Below, in pieces: positions 5,136 through 5,744 of a DNA stretch of 5,744 bases. Both the position numbers and the translations under genes were made by a program. Below the pieces are notes generated by a model. The model was not told the DNA's origin. It made no database searches and saw only the letters and a program-made list of their open reading frames with translations. Position 1 is the first letter of the stretch. Every line of letters starts with the position of its first letter. The DNA is from Candidatus Eiseniibacteriota bacterium (GTDB taxonomy: Bacteria; Eisenbacteria; RBG-16-71-46; SZUA-252). The DNA lies in the NCBI GenBank assembly GCA_016880395.1, contig JAEHDN010000167.1, positions 1 through 5,744 on the forward strand. The letters run 5' to 3'.

Positions 5136-5744
5136 TCAGGCGCTCGCGACGGCGGAGGTCTCGGGAGGCGCCTCGCGCGCGGCCATCTCGGCCGCGAGAT
5201 CCGCGCCCTCCTGGGCTTCCTGGCGCGCCGAGAGGAGCGTGTCGCTCACAAACCGCGAGAAGACCCGGATCGCCCGGATCGCGTCGTCGTTGCCCGGGAG
5301 CGGAAAGTCGACCACGTCGGGATCGCAGTTCGTGTCCACGACACCGATCACCGGGATGCTGAGGCGGTTCGCCTCGGCCACCGCGATGCGCTCCTTCTTC
5401 GTGTCGATCACGAACACGGCCGAAGGAAGCTGGCTCATCTCCTTGATGCCGGTGAAGATCTTCTCCAGCCGGGTGCGCTCCTTGTTGATCTGCGCCTGCT
5501 CCTTCTTCGAGAGCTTCTCGAGCGTCCCGTCCGCGTCCATCTTCTCGATTTCCTTGAAGCGGCGGATGTTCGACTTGATGGTCTTGAAGTTGGTGAGCAT
5601 GCCGCCGAGCCAACGCTCGTTCACGTAGGGCATGTTGCAGCGCGTGGCTTCTTCCACGACGGCGTCCTTCGCCTGCCGCTTCGTGCCGACGAAGAGCACG
5701 ACGCCGTTCCGCCGCGCGATCCCCTCGAGGAGCACGCGCGCGTC
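5136..5744 (-). CDS. rpsB: 30S ribosomal protein S2, 5' truncated
   Basis: S2 binds the head-body junction of the 30S subunit and is assembled late, together with S1. In frame to the window edge, 202 residues are present, beginning DARVLLEGIARR. By comparison with E. coli S2, about the first 50 residues are missing. Conserved blocks: VVLFVGTKRQAKDAV (15-29), VNERWLGGMLTNFKTI (41-56), a charged helical stretch KLSKKEQAQINKERTRLEK (77-95), LPSAVFVIDTKKERIAVAEA (106-125), IPVIGVVDTNCDP (130-142) and PGNDDAIRAI (150-159). The last 30 residues are a poorly conserved Ala/Glu-rich tail, as is common in S2. The GTG codon at 5735 is internal (Val4 of the visible part), not a start. Any operon promoter, and the S2 autoregulatory leader known in some bacteria, would lie upstream, outside this window. 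Confidence 0.97.
   Translation of the reverse strand, partial: DARVLLEGIARRNGVVLFVGTKRQAKDAVVEEATRCNMPYVNERWLGGMLTNFKTIKSNIRRFKEIEKMDADGTLEKLSKKEQAQINKERTRLEKIFTGIKEMSQLPSAVFVIDTKKERIAVAEANRLSIPVIGVVDTNCDPDVVDFPLPGNDDAIRAIRVFSRFVSDTLLSARQEAQEGADLAAEMAAREAPPETSAVASA

Noticed and set aside
4157..5362. Plus-strand open frame (401 codons) opposite pyrH, tsf and rpsB
   Set aside because: It crosses three conserved genes on the other strand and the tsf-rpsB spacer; composition is that of a shadow frame and the end is Arg/Pro-rich noise.
5136..5735. rpsB as a complete 199-codon gene starting at GTG 5735
   Set aside because: The frame continues open to the window edge (D-A-R before the Val), and the N-terminal S2 region is absent, so the GTG is an internal valine codon and the gene is truncated by the window.
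1..5744. CRISPR arrays, tRNA or rRNA genes, insertion sequences, phage or defence genes
   Set aside because: No regularly spaced repeats, tRNA-like arms, transposase motifs or terminal inverted repeats were seen; almost all bases are accounted for by eight conserved genes.

Overview
The window is one tightly packed block of bacterial housekeeping genes, all on the minus strand, cut at both ends. In transcription order (right to left) it reads rpsB (5' part missing) - tsf - pyrH - frr - uppS - cdsA - dxr - hldE/rfaE1 (3' part missing). The DNA is very GC-rich. The genes point to a diderm (Gram-negative) bacterium that makes isoprenoids by the MEP route and heptose-containing LPS. The order matches the widely conserved rpsB-to-dxr cluster of many Gram-negative phyla. 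The short EF-Ts, the GTG starts and a heptose kinase in the place where rseP usually sits suggest a less-studied, probably uncultivated high-GC lineage rather than a model proteobacterium. I cannot fix the phylum from the sequence alone.

Layout: 5744-5136 is the ribosomal protein S2 body, without roughly its first 50 residues. A 49-base spacer with a strong Shine-Dalgarno leads into a short EF-Ts (5086-4490). UMP kinase follows after 4 nt, best started at a GTG at 4485, and ribosome recycling factor follows after 3 nt (3756-3199). A 122-base gap (3198-3077) is the only sizeable spacer; it holds a GC palindrome and a possible 26-codon reading frame that ends on the uppS start codon. Undecaprenyl diphosphate synthase (3076-2330) overlaps CdsA (2373-1453) by 44 bases. 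CdsA overlaps Dxr (1456-302) by GTGA, and Dxr overlaps the heptose kinase (305 to the window edge) by ATGA.

How the genes fit together: S2, EF-Ts and RRF serve initiation, elongation and recycling of translation. PyrH makes UDP, which leads to UTP and CTP; CTP is the co-substrate of CdsA, and UTP feeds nucleotide-sugar synthesis. Dxr commits carbon to isoprenoids, and UppS turns IPP into the C55 lipid carrier for peptidoglycan and O-antigen. CdsA makes CDP-diacylglycerol for phospholipids, and HldE begins ADP-heptose synthesis for the LPS inner core. The cluster therefore couples translation to envelope growth.

I found no undescribed system here. The points worth a second look are the heptose kinase joined to dxr, the corrected pyrH start, the small frame before uppS, and unusual residues in conserved motifs of Dxr and RRF. 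The first gene in the list below (1-305) is easy to miss because it runs off the window.
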